Shown: positions 8,170 to 16,835 of the stretch, one piece after another
Layout of the letters: every line of letters begins with the position of its first letter
Position numbering within the stretch: position 1 is the stretch's first letter
Origin: Silvimonas soli
GTDB taxonomy: Bacteria > Pseudomonadota > Gammaproteobacteria > Burkholderiales > Chitinibacteraceae
Assembly (NCBI RefSeq): GCF_030035605.1
Contig: NZ_CP106736.1
Coordinates: 1,984,001 to 2,048,000 of the forward strand
Reading direction: 5' to 3'
Length of the DNA stretch: 64,000 nucleotides
The notes under the pieces: model-generated
What the model saw: only the letters and a program-made list of their open reading frames with translations
Database searches by the model: none
Told to the model about the DNA's origin: nothing
Program-made: the position numbers and the translations under genes

Positions 8170-9120
8170 ATGAACAAGTTGGTTGCTGCTCTCGTCGCTA
8201 CCATGTTTGCCGGCGCCGCTGCTTTTGGCGTTGCTGCTGACGCTCCTGCTTCCACCGTTAAATCGGTGAAGGTTGAAAAACACGCTCACAAGAAGGCTTC
8301 CGGCGCTACCGAGCAAAAAGCTCAAGCGAAGAAGGCTTCCGCTGCTTCCGTAGCACAAAAGGCTCAAGCCAAGAAAGCTTCCGCAGCTTCCTCGGTACAA
8401 AAAGCACAGGCCAAGAAGGCTTCTGCTGCTTCCGTAGCGCAAAAGGCTCAAGCCAAGAAAGCTTCCGCAGCTTCCTCGGTACAAAAAGCACAAGCCAAGA
8501 AGGCTTCTGCTGCTTCCGTAGCGCAAAAGGCTCAAGCCAAGAAGCACAAGGCTTCGGCAGCTTCCGCAGCTCAAAAAGCACAAGCCAAGAAGCACAAGGC
8601 ATCCGCTGCTTCCGTAGCTCAAAAAGCACAAGCCAAGAAGCACAAGGCATCCGCTGCTTCCGTAGCTCAAAAAGCACAAGCCAAGAAGCACAAGGCATCC
8701 GCCGCTTCCGTAGCTCAAAAAGCACAAGCCAAGAAGCACAAGGCATCCGCCGCTTCCGCAGCTCAAAAAGCACAAGCTAAAAAGCACAAGGCATCCGCTG
8801 CTTCCGTAGCTCAAAAAGCACAAGCCAAGAAGCACAAGGCATCCGCCGCTTCCGCAGCTCAAAAAGCACAAGCCAAGAAGCACAAGGCATCCGCTGCTTC
8901 CGTAGCTCAAAAAGCACAAGCCAAGAAGCACAAGGCATCCGCTGCTTCCGTAGCTCAAAAAGCACAAGCCAAGAAGCACAAGGCATCCGCTGCTTCCGTA
9001 GCTCAAAAGGCTCAAGCCAAGAAGCACAAGGCTTCGGCAGCTTCCGCAGCCCAAAAAGCTCAAGCTAAAAAGCACAAGGCTTCCGCTGCTTCCGCAGTGA
9101 AGGCATCCGCAGCTAAGTAA
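8170..9120 (+). CDS. Secreted Lys/Ala-rich tandem-repeat protein
   Basis: This 316-residue protein has a Sec signal peptide (MNKLVAALVATMFAGAAAFG, cleavage near residue 22-24). A short linker follows, then sixteen near-identical repeats: four 14-residue units (ASAASVAQKAQAKK) and twelve 16-residue units in which HK is added (ASAASVAQKAQAKKHK). It ends ASAASAVKASAAK. The mature chain is almost only A, K, S, Q, V and H: strongly basic, probably helical or disordered, with no catalytic motif. GGAGAAACACC precedes the ATG and a perfect terminator follows. The function is unknown; binding of polyanions (DNA, LPS, exopolysaccharide) is a guess from charge. Copy number is likely to vary between strains because the DNA repeats are nearly identical. 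Confidence 0.8.
   Translation: MNKLVAALVATMFAGAAAFGVAADAPASTVKSVKVEKHAHKKASGATEQKAQAKKASAASVAQKAQAKKASAASSVQKAQAKKASAASVAQKAQAKKASAASSVQKAQAKKASAASVAQKAQAKKHKASAASAAQKAQAKKHKASAASVAQKAQAKKHKASAASVAQKAQAKKHKASAASVAQKAQAKKHKASAASAAQKAQAKKHKASAASVAQKAQAKKHKASAASAAQKAQAKKHKASAASVAQKAQAKKHKASAASVAQKAQAKKHKASAASVAQKAQAKKHKASAASAAQKAQAKKHKASAASAVKASAAK
8335..9078 (+). repeat. Coding minisatellite: 4 x 42 bp then 12 x 48 bp
   Basis: Tandem units within the Lys/Ala protein gene stay in frame, and many are identical at the DNA level. The 42-to-48-bp change is a two-codon insertion (CAC AAG) that then spread to every later unit, suggesting expansion by slippage or unequal exchange. Codon choice is also homogenised. 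Confidence 0.95.
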
Positions 9121-9138
9121 TTGGCTCCGGTAATACCA

Positions 9139-9170
9139 ACAAAAACGGGGACTTCTGTCCCCGTTTTTGT
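9139..9170 (+). terminator. Rho-independent terminator of the repeat-protein gene
   Basis: A perfect 14-bp stem ACAAAAACGGGGAC (9139-9152)/GTCCCCGTTTTTGT (9157-9170) with a TTCT loop and further T residues. It is symmetrical and could work on both strands. Confidence 0.92.
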
Positions 9171-9275
9171 TTTTGAACTACCCGGCGTGCCAGGCGTCTG
9201 CCACCTAGGCACAAAGCCTGACGTGGGGTCAGCGCTATTTCCCTGGTTTAGTTGGACTGGTTTTCGAGGTTTCTC

Positions 9276-10052
9276 ATGAAGTGGTTAATCGTTCTGCTCT
9301 CTTTTGCCGCCGCTTTGGCTCACGCCAACCCTGAGCAAGAACGCAAGGCGCTGTTTTTTGGTCACGATGACCGCGTGTTTATTCCCGCACCGTATGCTGC
9401 GCCGTTCAATGCGATTGGCGTATTGCAGACCGAAAAACAAAGCGAATGCACCGCGACGCTGATTTCCCCCACTACCGCCGTTACCGCTGCGCATTGTTTT
9501 TTGATGGAAGGCCGCACCGTTGATCCGGGTCGCTGGTTCCTCGCAGGTTTTAACAAAGGCAAATACACCGCCCGTTATCGCGTGGTCAGCCAGATTTTTA
9601 ATCCCCGCTTTCAAGCCGGGCTGAAATACAAAGGTGATGATGTCTACATCATGCCTGCCGCCGCGCCCTACGATATGGCCATCCTGAAACTGGAGCTGGT
9701 TGATGGCACCGCACCGCAGCCTATCCCCGCTTTCAGCGGCAATCGCGCTGAGCTTGAAGCGCTGCTCAAGCAAAGCAAGTTCACGGTCACCCAGGCTGGT
9801 TTTGCCGAAGACCACGACGACGCGCTCACTGCGCACCGTGGTTGCAGCATCACCAAGCTACGTAGCAACAACACGATTTATCACCGCTGCGACACCTTGT
9901 CTGGCGACAGCGGCTCGCCCATCTGGGTGGAAACAGCTCACGGCCCGTTGCTGATTGGCGTGCAAAGTTCGGCGCCAGACTGGTTCAATCGCAAGATCGC
10001 CGACAACGTTGGCGTTACCGTCTTGCAAATGCCGGTACTGCCGCAACGTTAA
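9276..10052 (+). CDS. Exported trypsin-like serine protease
   Basis: This protein of about 258 residues starts at ATG 9276, chosen for its GAGG site 6 nt upstream and because it opens a clean signal peptide (MKWLIVLLSFAAALAHA). The chymotrypsin-fold catalytic triad is visible: His73 in TAAHC, Asp133 in YDMAIL and Ser212 in GDSGSP. Cysteines near the His and Ser loops could form disulfides. It should act in the periplasm or outside the cell. There is no PDZ or other C-terminal domain, so it is not DegP-like. Substrate unknown. It stands alone between the repeat-protein gene and proA. Confidence 0.87.
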   Translation: MKWLIVLLSFAAALAHANPEQERKALFFGHDDRVFIPAPYAAPFNAIGVLQTEKQSECTATLISPTTAVTAAHCFLMEGRTVDPGRWFLAGFNKGKYTARYRVVSQIFNPRFQAGLKYKGDDVYIMPAAAPYDMAILKLELVDGTAPQPIPAFSGNRAELEALLKQSKFTVTQAGFAEDHDDALTAHRGCSITKLRSNNTIYHRCDTLSGDSGSPIWVETAHGPLLIGVQSSAPDWFNRKIADNVGVTVLQMPVLPQR

Positions 10053-10130
10053 GCCAGCAGCAGCCGGAGCGGACAGCAGCATGCCATTTCGCTACAATGG
10101 CATGCTATTCCCTTGATTTTCGAGCAGAAG

Positions 10131-11387
10131 ATGGATATTCAGGCATACATGCAGGATGTTGGTCGTAAAGCACGCCAGGCCAGTCGCGCCATGGCCAAGG
10201 CTGACACCCGCGCCAAAAATGCTGCCCTGGAAGCAATTGCCACCGCTGTTGAACGCGATGCTGCGTTGCTGATCGCCGCCAATAACCAGGATATGGAACA
10301 AGCCCGCGCTGATGGCCTTGAACCTGCCCTGCTCGATCGTCTGCAACTGACTGAAAAAACCATTCGCACCATGGCCGAAGGCCTGCGTCAGATCGCCTCT
10401 TTGCGTGATCCGGTGGGCGAGATGGGCGATTTCAAATATCAGCCTTCCGGCATTCAGGTCGGCAAGATGCGTGTGCCGCTCGGCGTGGTTGGCATCATTT
10501 ATGAAGCCCGCCCCAACGTCACCGCTGATGCGGCCGGGCTGTGCATCAAATCCGGCAATGCCACCATCCTGCGCGGTGGGCGCGAGGCGTTCCACTGCAA
10601 CCAGGCGATTGCCAAGCTGGTGAAAGAAGGCCTGGCCGTGGCCGGTTTGCCGGAAACCGCCGTACAGATTATCGAAACACCCGATCGCGCCGCCGTGGGC
10701 GAGTTGATCACCATGGCCGAGTTCGTGGATGTGATCGTGCCGCGTGGCGGCAAGAGCCTGATTGAGCGCGTGGCCAAAGATGCCCGCGTGCCGGTGATCA
10801 AGCATCTGGATGGCATCTGCCACGTCTACATTGATGAAGAAGCGGATGCCGACAAAGCTATTCGCATTGCCGATAACGCCAAAACGCATCGTTACGCGCC
10901 CTGCAACACCATGGAAACGCTGCTGGTGAATGCCAAGGTGGCGCAAGCCATTCTGCCGCCACTGGCTGACATTTATCGCGCCAAGGGTGTGGAACTGCGC
11001 GGTTGTGCAGCCACGCGCGATATCCTGCCTGACGCGATTCCGGCTACTGAAGAAGACTGGCGCACCGAATACCTGGCGCCGATTCTGTCGATCAAGATCG
11101 TGAACGATCTGGACGCGGCCATGGACCATATCAACACTTATGGTTCGCACCATACCGACGCCATCGTCACCGAAAACTATTCCAAAGCGCGCCGTTTCTT
11201 GCGTGAAGTGGATTCGGCTTCGGTGATGGTCAACGCCTCTACCCGTTTTGCCGATGGCTTTGAATACGGGCTGGGTGCAGAGATTGGTATCTCCACCGAC
11301 AAAATCCACGCCCGCGGCCCGGTTGGGCTCGATGGTCTGACCAGCGAAAAATGGATTGTGCTCGGTAACGGAGAAGTCCGCGTTTGA
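10131..11387 (+). CDS. proA: Gamma-glutamyl phosphate reductase
   Basis: This 418-residue NADPH enzyme is the second step of proline synthesis, reducing gamma-glutamyl phosphate to glutamate semialdehyde in the cytoplasm. Family landmarks are VPLGVVGIIYEARPNVT, the catalytic Cys in RYAPCNTMETLL and the C-terminal GPVGLDGLTSEKW signature. The length equals E. coli ProA (417). ATG 10131 is preferred over 10113 by family N-terminus (MDIQAYM). proB is not adjacent. The stop overlaps the nadD start by 4 bp, so the two are translationally coupled. Confidence 0.96.
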   Translation: MDIQAYMQDVGRKARQASRAMAKADTRAKNAALEAIATAVERDAALLIAANNQDMEQARADGLEPALLDRLQLTEKTIRTMAEGLRQIASLRDPVGEMGDFKYQPSGIQVGKMRVPLGVVGIIYEARPNVTADAAGLCIKSGNATILRGGREAFHCNQAIAKLVKEGLAVAGLPETAVQIIETPDRAAVGELITMAEFVDVIVPRGGKSLIERVAKDARVPVIKHLDGICHVYIDEEADADKAIRIADNAKTHRYAPCNTMETLLVNAKVAQAILPPLADIYRAKGVELRGCAATRDILPDAIPATEEDWRTEYLAPILSIKIVNDLDAAMDHINTYGSHHTDAIVTENYSKARRFLREVDSASVMVNASTRFADGFEYGLGAEIGISTDKIHARGPVGLDGLTSEKWIVLGNGEVRV

Positions 11388-12040
11388 GTACCCCTGATAT
11401 AGCCATGCCGCCGAAAGCCACTTTGGGTATTTTCGGCGGCACCTTTGACCCGATTCACAATGGCCACCTGATCCTGGCCCGGGCCTTGCGCGATACGTTC
11501 GCCTTGCCCGAAGTACGGCTGATCCCCACCGGTTTGCCACCGCATCGACCGGCCCCACCGGTTTCGCCGCAGCAACGTTTTGACTGGGTGAACCAAGCCC
11601 TGGCTGGCGAATCCGGGCTGACAGCCGACGACCGGGAGGTGCGCCGAGACGGCTACTGTTATACGGTAGATACCTTGGCCGAGTTGCAACAGGCTCTGCC
11701 GGATACCTTGCTGGTGTGGTTGATCGGGGCAGATTCGTTCCACCACCTGACCACCTGGCAGCGCTGGACCGACCTGCTTGAAGCCGGTCATATGGTGATT
11801 GCCGCACGTCCCGGCTACGATTGGACTAAGCTTTCTGAAGAACTCACGCGGGTATTGCAATCCCGCGAAGTGCCAGCGCAAACCGACGCGTTGGGCAAAG
11901 GCAGGATCAGCATCCTGCCAACTCCGCTCATGCCGTTTTCTGCTACCGATCTGCGCGAAAAACTCGCGCGCGGTGAAGATATCAACGGCCTGACTCCGGT
12001 CGCCGAAGCCATTCGGCAGTCCGGGCTTTACCTAACTTGA
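11384..12040 (+). CDS. nadD: Nicotinate-nucleotide adenylyltransferase
   Basis: This 218-residue enzyme makes nicotinate adenine dinucleotide from NaMN and ATP in NAD synthesis. The N-terminal nucleotidyltransferase motif GGTFDPIHNGH and the C-terminal PFSATDLREKL (the usual ISxTxIR-type motif) are clear. The start is unusual: a TTG at 11384 overlaps the proA stop by 4 bp and has GGAGAAG at the right distance, whereas ATG 11405 has no ribosome site. The proA-nadD-rsfS order is common in betaproteobacteria. Confidence 0.93.
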   Translation: MSTPDIAMPPKATLGIFGGTFDPIHNGHLILARALRDTFALPEVRLIPTGLPPHRPAPPVSPQQRFDWVNQALAGESGLTADDREVRRDGYCYTVDTLAELQQALPDTLLVWLIGADSFHHLTTWQRWTDLLEAGHMVIAARPGYDWTKLSEELTRVLQSREVPAQTDALGKGRISILPTPLMPFSATDLREKLARGEDINGLTPVAEAIRQSGLYLT

Positions 12041-12118
12041 AGCGGTTTTACCGCCGGATGGGCAAACGTCAGTCAGACTTGTTTGCCGGTTCCGTCGGTC
12101 ACCGCAGGATATGGATGC

Positions 12119-12490
12119 ATGAACGAACACACACAGCAGATGCGCGACGTTGCCGTAGCGGCACTGGAAGATATCAAGGGCAAAGAAATCCTGGTCCTGG
12201 ATACCACGCAGCTCACCGATCTTTTTGATTGCATGATCGTCGCCACCGGCGAATCAAACCGCCAGGTTCGCGCCCTGGCCAACAACGTCAGTGTTGAGCT
12301 CAAGGCCAAGGGTTTTGAGATCGTCAGCACCGAAGGCGAAGACTCCGGCGAATGGGTACTGGTCGACGCGGGTGATCTGGTCGTGCACGTGATGCTGCCG
12401 CCAGTACGCGACTACTACGACCTGGAACAATTGTGGGGCGGCCAGAAGCCAACCTTCAATCCGCTGGGCAAGAGCTGGTCTGCGGTATAA
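12119..12490 (+). CDS. rsfS: Ribosomal silencing factor RsfS
   Basis: This 123-residue protein of the RsfS/Iojap family binds ribosomal protein uL14 and blocks subunit joining under starvation. The family core is present: LVLDTTQLTDLFDCMIVATG, SNRQVRALA and a GEWVLVDAGDLVVHVMLPPVRDYYDLE-type C-terminal region. Start at 12119 with AGGA upstream. It follows nadD by 78 bp. In many relatives rlmH comes next; here a terminator and then a converging chemoreceptor follow instead. Confidence 0.94.
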   Translation: MNEHTQQMRDVAVAALEDIKGKEILVLDTTQLTDLFDCMIVATGESNRQVRALANNVSVELKAKGFEIVSTEGEDSGEWVLVDAGDLVVHVMLPPVRDYYDLEQLWGGQKPTFNPLGKSWSAV

Positions 12491-12501
12491 GGCTTGAATG
12501 C

Positions 12502-12527
12502 AAAAGACCGGTTTGACCCGGTCTTTT
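12502..12527. terminator. Bidirectional terminator between rsfS and the chemoreceptor
   Basis: AAAAGACCGG/CCGGTCTTTT stem with a short loop, symmetrical A/T flanks, lying between two converging genes. Confidence 0.88.
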
Positions 12528-12570
12528 GTGTTTCTGGCGCGGCCACAAACCGGCTGCCGCTGACAACGCG

Positions 12571-14502
12571 CTAGAGCCTGAAACGCCCCAGCGTGGTAGT
12601 CAGGTTGCTTGCCACCTGATGCATTTCTTCTGCCTCCGCCGCCGCCTCGCGCGACGCGGCTTCGTTCTGCACGATCATCTGCGTCACACGTTCCACGTTG
12701 GTGGCAATCTCATTACTGGCCTGGCTTTGCTCGCGCAGCGCGCCGGTAATCTCACGCGTCACCCGCAATACCTCACTGGATGCACCTTCAATCCGGCGGA
12801 TGGCTTCGCCTGCCTCATTCGCCATATCCACGCCCTGCGTCACCCGTGATTGCGTCATCTGGATGTTCCTGGACGTGTCGTTGGCACTGGTCTGGACGGC
12901 TTCAATGGTACGGCTGATTTCCTGGGTTGATTGCGCTGTACGCTCCGCCAGCTTGCGTACTTCGTCCGCGACCACCGCAAAGCCACGGCCTTGTTCCCCG
13001 GCGCGCGCAGCTTCAATGGCCGCGTTCAGCGCCAGCAAGTTGGTTTGATCGGCCACTTCACGAATCACCTGCACCACGCTGGCAATCGCGCCGGTTTGCT
13101 GCGCAGTGGCTTCAATCACTTTGGCGGTTTCATCAACCTGATTCGCCACGCCCTGGATTTCCGTCACGGTGCGGGCGATCACCTGGCCGCCTTGACGCGA
13201 CAACGCCGCGCTTTCGTCCGTGCTTTCCAGCGCCGTCTGCGCACTGGCCGCAATATGATTCACACTCACGGTCAGTTCTTCCAGCGCCGCTGCCATGGTC
13301 GTCGTGGCATCACTCTGGCGGGCCGAGCCCTCGGCGATCTGCCGGGACGTCGCTTTAAAGCGGGCGGCAATCTCGTTCACCCCGCGCGCTTCTTGCTGGA
13401 TTTCTTCAATCATGGCCCGCAGCGCATCGCGCATTCGCGACATGGCTATCAGCATGCTGCCTGGCGCTGCATTGCTGATCTTCAGCGGAAACGACAAATC
13501 ACCGTCGGCAATGGCCTGTGCCGCACGAACAGCCAGTTCCGGCTCACCGCCCAATGGCTTGAGTACCAGATGCCGCAATAACGCCAGCAATACCAACAGC
13601 AGCAAGACCGCCACCAGCACTGCACTGGCACCAATCACCAATGCGCGCTGACGGGCGATCTGGTTGACCTCAGATTCCGGCCACATCGCCACCACTTTGA
13701 ATTGCCAGGCATCAAACGGGCGCTCGACCTTGGCCCAACCCGCAGGCGTACTTTCGACCACCTGCTGCGCGGTGGCGTCGTCTACCCCGGAGGAATGAAA
13801 GCGCACTTTGCCTTTGTCATCGACCACCGCCACAAAGCCACTTTGCAGCAAACGCGTCCGCCCGACCGTGGTTTGCAGCGGCGTCAGATCCACTTTGTAA
13901 CCGACATACCAGATGCCGATCACCGCATTGGCGGCATCGCGAATCGGTTCATAGCCGGTGATATACGGGTTGCCCAGAATATCCACCTGCCCATAAAACG
14001 GCTGGCCCTGGCGGATGGCAGCGATGGCACGGCCCTTTGGATCAAGCATGGTGCCAATGGCACGCACGCCGTCCTTTTTGACGTTGGTAGACACGCGCAC
14101 GAAGTCTTCACCGGAACGGGAGAACAACGTGGCCGTCCCGCCCATGATGTCGAACAGGCCATCGACCAGCTCAAAATGATTGGCTTGCGGCTGCGTACCT
14201 AACAGTAATTCGGGGACTTGTTTGTCTTTGACTGCCACCGCAGGCCCGGCGGCGGGAACGCCCGTCGCTATACCGCGCGACTTGAGCAGCTTCATGGAGG
14301 CCTGAACCCGCGCTTGCATCTGATCGTTGGTCAGCTGCAGTTGATCGACCGCATTTTGGGCGGCCTGTTCAGCTTGGGCATCGGTTTGTTGATGAACGCG
14401 ATCGCTTTCGTTCAAGGCAAACAGCAGCGCGCCTCCCAAAATAACCGGAAGTAAAATCGCAGCAACAGCCGTGGCAACACGACCCTGCAAAGAGTGCGGC
14501 AT
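12571..14502 (-). CDS. Methyl-accepting chemotaxis protein with Cache sensor
   Basis: This 643-residue receptor starts at 14502, where AGGATTCCCC precedes MPHSLQG. TM1 is near 10-30. A large periplasmic Cache-type domain (about 35-290, with FDIMGGTATLFSR, FYGQVDILGNPYITGYEPI and WYVGYKVDLT) should bind a small ligand. TM2 is about 295-318, then HAMP. The cytoplasmic signalling helix hairpin has the highly conserved tip EVADQTNLLALNAAIEAARAG. No C-terminal NWETF-like pentapeptide is seen. No che genes are nearby, so this is an orphan receptor. Ligand unknown. Confidence 0.92.
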   Translation of the reverse strand: MPHSLQGRVATAVAAILLPVILGGALLFALNESDRVHQQTDAQAEQAAQNAVDQLQLTNDQMQARVQASMKLLKSRGIATGVPAAGPAVAVKDKQVPELLLGTQPQANHFELVDGLFDIMGGTATLFSRSGEDFVRVSTNVKKDGVRAIGTMLDPKGRAIAAIRQGQPFYGQVDILGNPYITGYEPIRDAANAVIGIWYVGYKVDLTPLQTTVGRTRLLQSGFVAVVDDKGKVRFHSSGVDDATAQQVVESTPAGWAKVERPFDAWQFKVVAMWPESEVNQIARQRALVIGASAVLVAVLLLLVLLALLRHLVLKPLGGEPELAVRAAQAIADGDLSFPLKISNAAPGSMLIAMSRMRDALRAMIEEIQQEARGVNEIAARFKATSRQIAEGSARQSDATTTMAAALEELTVSVNHIAASAQTALESTDESAALSRQGGQVIARTVTEIQGVANQVDETAKVIEATAQQTGAIASVVQVIREVADQTNLLALNAAIEAARAGEQGRGFAVVADEVRKLAERTAQSTQEISRTIEAVQTSANDTSRNIQMTQSRVTQGVDMANEAGEAIRRIEGASSEVLRVTREITGALREQSQASNEIATNVERVTQMIVQNEAASREAAAEAEEMHQVASNLTTTLGRFRL

Positions 14503-14632
14503 GGGGAATCCTGGTTGTATCAGCATTTTATAATGCGCGAATTATGCCAAATGAATGCTGAGTACGTGACAGTACGACTTGTTCACCGACAAACGGCGAC
14601 AATCCAGATAATTTAAACCGCGCAAACCTTTG

Positions 14633-15532
14633 CTAGCGTGAAGTGGCCAGCAGAATATCTGCCACCCAATCCACAAACACCCGCACACGGGCAGACAAGC
14701 GCCGGTTTTGAGCATAGACCACGGAAACCGGCAGCGGCGCCGCCCGATATTGCGGCAAGACTTCCTGTAACTCGCCGCTGGCCAACAGCTCCTGTAAACC
14801 TGCGTGCGGCGCTTGAATCAGCCCCAGCCCGGCTTGGCAACAAGCCACGTAGGCCTCCGAGCTACTAACCGAGATCAGGCTGCGCATCCGTAGCGTGCGC
14901 GACTCACCGGCCACGAAGTATTCCCAATCCAGATCACGTCCGGCGCGGCTGGAATGAAAATTCACCGCCAGATGCGAAGCCAGATCTGCCAGCGTTTGAG
15001 GCGTGCCGTGCTGTTCCAGATAACTACGCGAGGCGCAGTTGATTTGCTCGATCATGCCAACGCGGCGTGCCATTAATGTGGAATCGGCCAGCGGCCCCAC
15101 GCGCACGGCGCAGTCCACACCCTCGCCGACCAGATCGACAAACCGGTCCGACGCGCCAAAACGCAGCTGGATATCCGGATAACGAGTGAAGAAATCCGGC
15201 AGGTGTGGAATCACCTCAAACCGCGCCATGCGCTCGGGCATATCCACCTGAACAACGCCCGTGGGTTGCTGCGTGGCGCCACTGAACAAGGTTTCGGTCT
15301 CCTCGAGTTCGGCAACCAGCCGGGTGCAGCGCTCCTGATATAACAAGCCTTCCTGCGTCAAACTGACCCGGCGTGTGGTGCGCTGGAATAACTGCGCGCC
15401 AAGGCGTTTTTCCAGAGACTGAATGGCATTGCTGACCGTAGCGCGCGGCAAATGCAGCCAGTCCGCCGCTTTGGTGAAGCTGCCAAACTCGGCCACTTTA
15501 AGAAAAACCTGCATGGCCTGAATGCGATCCAT
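14633..15532 (-). CDS. LysR-family transcriptional regulator
   Basis: This 299-residue regulator has an N-terminal winged helix-turn-helix (1-60; MDRIQAMQVFLKVAEFGSF, LPRATVSNAIQSLEKRLG) and a substrate-binding domain typical of the CrgA/DntR-like LysR subgroup (ERMARFEVIPHLPDFF, then VGPLADSTLMARRVG). The gene is divergent from an aldo/keto reductase across a 223-bp AT-rich gap, the usual arrangement when a LysR regulator controls its neighbour. Control of that gene is an inference. Confidence 0.9.
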   Translation of the reverse strand: MDRIQAMQVFLKVAEFGSFTKAADWLHLPRATVSNAIQSLEKRLGAQLFQRTTRRVSLTQEGLLYQERCTRLVAELEETETLFSGATQQPTGVVQVDMPERMARFEVIPHLPDFFTRYPDIQLRFGASDRFVDLVGEGVDCAVRVGPLADSTLMARRVGMIEQINCASRSYLEQHGTPQTLADLASHLAVNFHSSRAGRDLDWEYFVAGESRTLRMRSLISVSSSEAYVACCQAGLGLIQAPHAGLQELLASGELQEVLPQYRAAPLPVSVVYAQNRRLSARVRVFVDWVADILLATSR

Positions 15533-15755
15533 TGCTGAGCTCTGAGAGGTTGATACATTAATTGTTATTTACATTCGGATAATAAATCCAGTTTTGCGGT
15601 ATTTATCCAGGTATCGCGATCAATAACAATGCACTCCAACGCGCTGGCCTCTGCCCCAACAGAGAATCATCAAACGCAAGCACAGGGTTACTACACTGAG
15701 GCATCGACAAATATCTGCCGCTGCCCATCCACTGTTTTGAGACTGGAGTTTGACA

Positions 15756-16757
15756 ATGCAAACACGACAACTTGGTAAGACCGGCCCGCTGACCTCTGCG
15801 CTGGGTCTGGGCTGCATGGGCATGTCTGGCATGTATGGCCCGGCGGACGAGGCCGAAAGTATCTCCACCATTCACGCCGCGATGGACGCAGGTGTGGTTT
15901 TGCTGGATACCGGTGATTTTTACGGCATGGGTCACAACGAAATGCTGATCGGCAAAGCGCTGCAAGGCAAAAACCGTGATCAGGTACAGATCAGCGTCAA
16001 ATTTGGCGCACTGCGTGATCCGGCGGGCGGCTGGTCTGGTTATGACTCCCGCCCGGCGGCGATCAAGAATTTCCTCGCCTATACGCTGACGCGCCTGGGT
16101 GTGGATCACATTGATATCTATCGCCCCGCCCGGCTGGACCCGAACGTGCCGATTGAAGAAACCATTGACGCGATGGCCGATCTGGTCAAAGCGGGTTACA
16201 TCCGCCATATCGGTTTGTCTGAGGTGGGCGCGCAAACCATCCGCCGCGCTGCGGCAGTAGCGCCCATTGCCGATCTGCAAATTGAATACTCGCTGATCTC
16301 GCGCTCGCTGGAATCGGACATTCTGCCCGCCTGCCGAGAACTAGGCATTGGCATCACGGCTTATGGTGTGTTGTCGCGCGGCTTGATCAGTGGTCACTGG
16401 ACGCCAGAACGGTCACTGCAAAAGGGTGATTTCCGCGGCGTGAGCCCACGTTTTTCGGGCGACAACCTGGTCCACAACCTAGCACTGGTAGATACGCTGC
16501 GTGGCATTGCGCAAGCCAAAGGCGTCACCGTGGCGCAGATTGCCATTGCCTGGGTGCTGGCGCGTGGCGAGGATATCGTGCCACTGGTGGGTGCCCGCCG
16601 GCGTGAACGTCTGGCCGAATCATTGGCCGCGCTGGATGTACAGCTGAGCGCCGCAGATCTCGCACAAATCGAGAACGCCATCCCCGCCGATGCCGCCGCC
16701 GGTGAGCGTTATCCGGCAGCGCAACTGGCGCATATGGATAGCGAAAAACACGGCTGA
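15756..16757 (+). CDS. Aldo/keto reductase with substituted catalytic histidine
   Basis: This 333-residue (alpha/beta)8-barrel protein of the AKR11/13-like group should use NADPH to reduce carbonyls. The catalytic Asp and Tyr lie in DTGDFYG and the Lys in SVKFG. The segment that normally reads YYQHRVDP is DIYRPARLDP here, so the catalytic His position holds Ala. GGAG lies 7 nt before ATG 15756. Divergent from the LysR gene, which probably regulates it. Activity may be altered by the substitution, or this may be a known subgroup; substrate unknown. Confidence 0.87.
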   Translation: MQTRQLGKTGPLTSALGLGCMGMSGMYGPADEAESISTIHAAMDAGVVLLDTGDFYGMGHNEMLIGKALQGKNRDQVQISVKFGALRDPAGGWSGYDSRPAAIKNFLAYTLTRLGVDHIDIYRPARLDPNVPIEETIDAMADLVKAGYIRHIGLSEVGAQTIRRAAAVAPIADLQIEYSLISRSLESDILPACRELGIGITAYGVLSRGLISGHWTPERSLQKGDFRGVSPRFSGDNLVHNLALVDTLRGIAQAKGVTVAQIAIAWVLARGEDIVPLVGARRRERLAESLAALDVQLSAADLAQIENAIPADAAAGERYPAAQLAHMDSEKHG

Positions 16758-16771
16758 TCCAGCTAATGTGT

Positions 16772-16800
16772 ATGGCCGGGTGAGTTAACTGCCTGGCCAT
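16772..16800. terminator. Weak hairpin between convergent genes
   Basis: ATGGCC (16772-16777) pairs with GGCCAT (16795-16800), extended by GG/CC, between the aldo/keto reductase and the FUSC gene. There is no long T-run, so termination is uncertain. Confidence 0.35.
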
Positions 16801-16835
16801 TTCAGATCGCCATTCACATCAATTGCGACAGCGGT

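Noticed and set aside
8146..9075. A 309-codon open frame on the minus strand opposite the Lys/Ala repeat gene
   Set aside because: It only mirrors the repetitive GC-patterned codons; it has no start context and no known family, while the plus-strand frame has a signal peptide, ribosome site and terminator.
8335..9078. Repeats of 42/48 bp could look like a CRISPR array
   Set aside because: The units are directly adjacent without unique spacers, stay in frame and encode a secreted protein; no cas genes are near.
10092..11807. A 571-codon open frame antisense to proA and nadD
   Set aside because: It arises from codon bias on the opposite strand; proA and nadD carry full family motifs.
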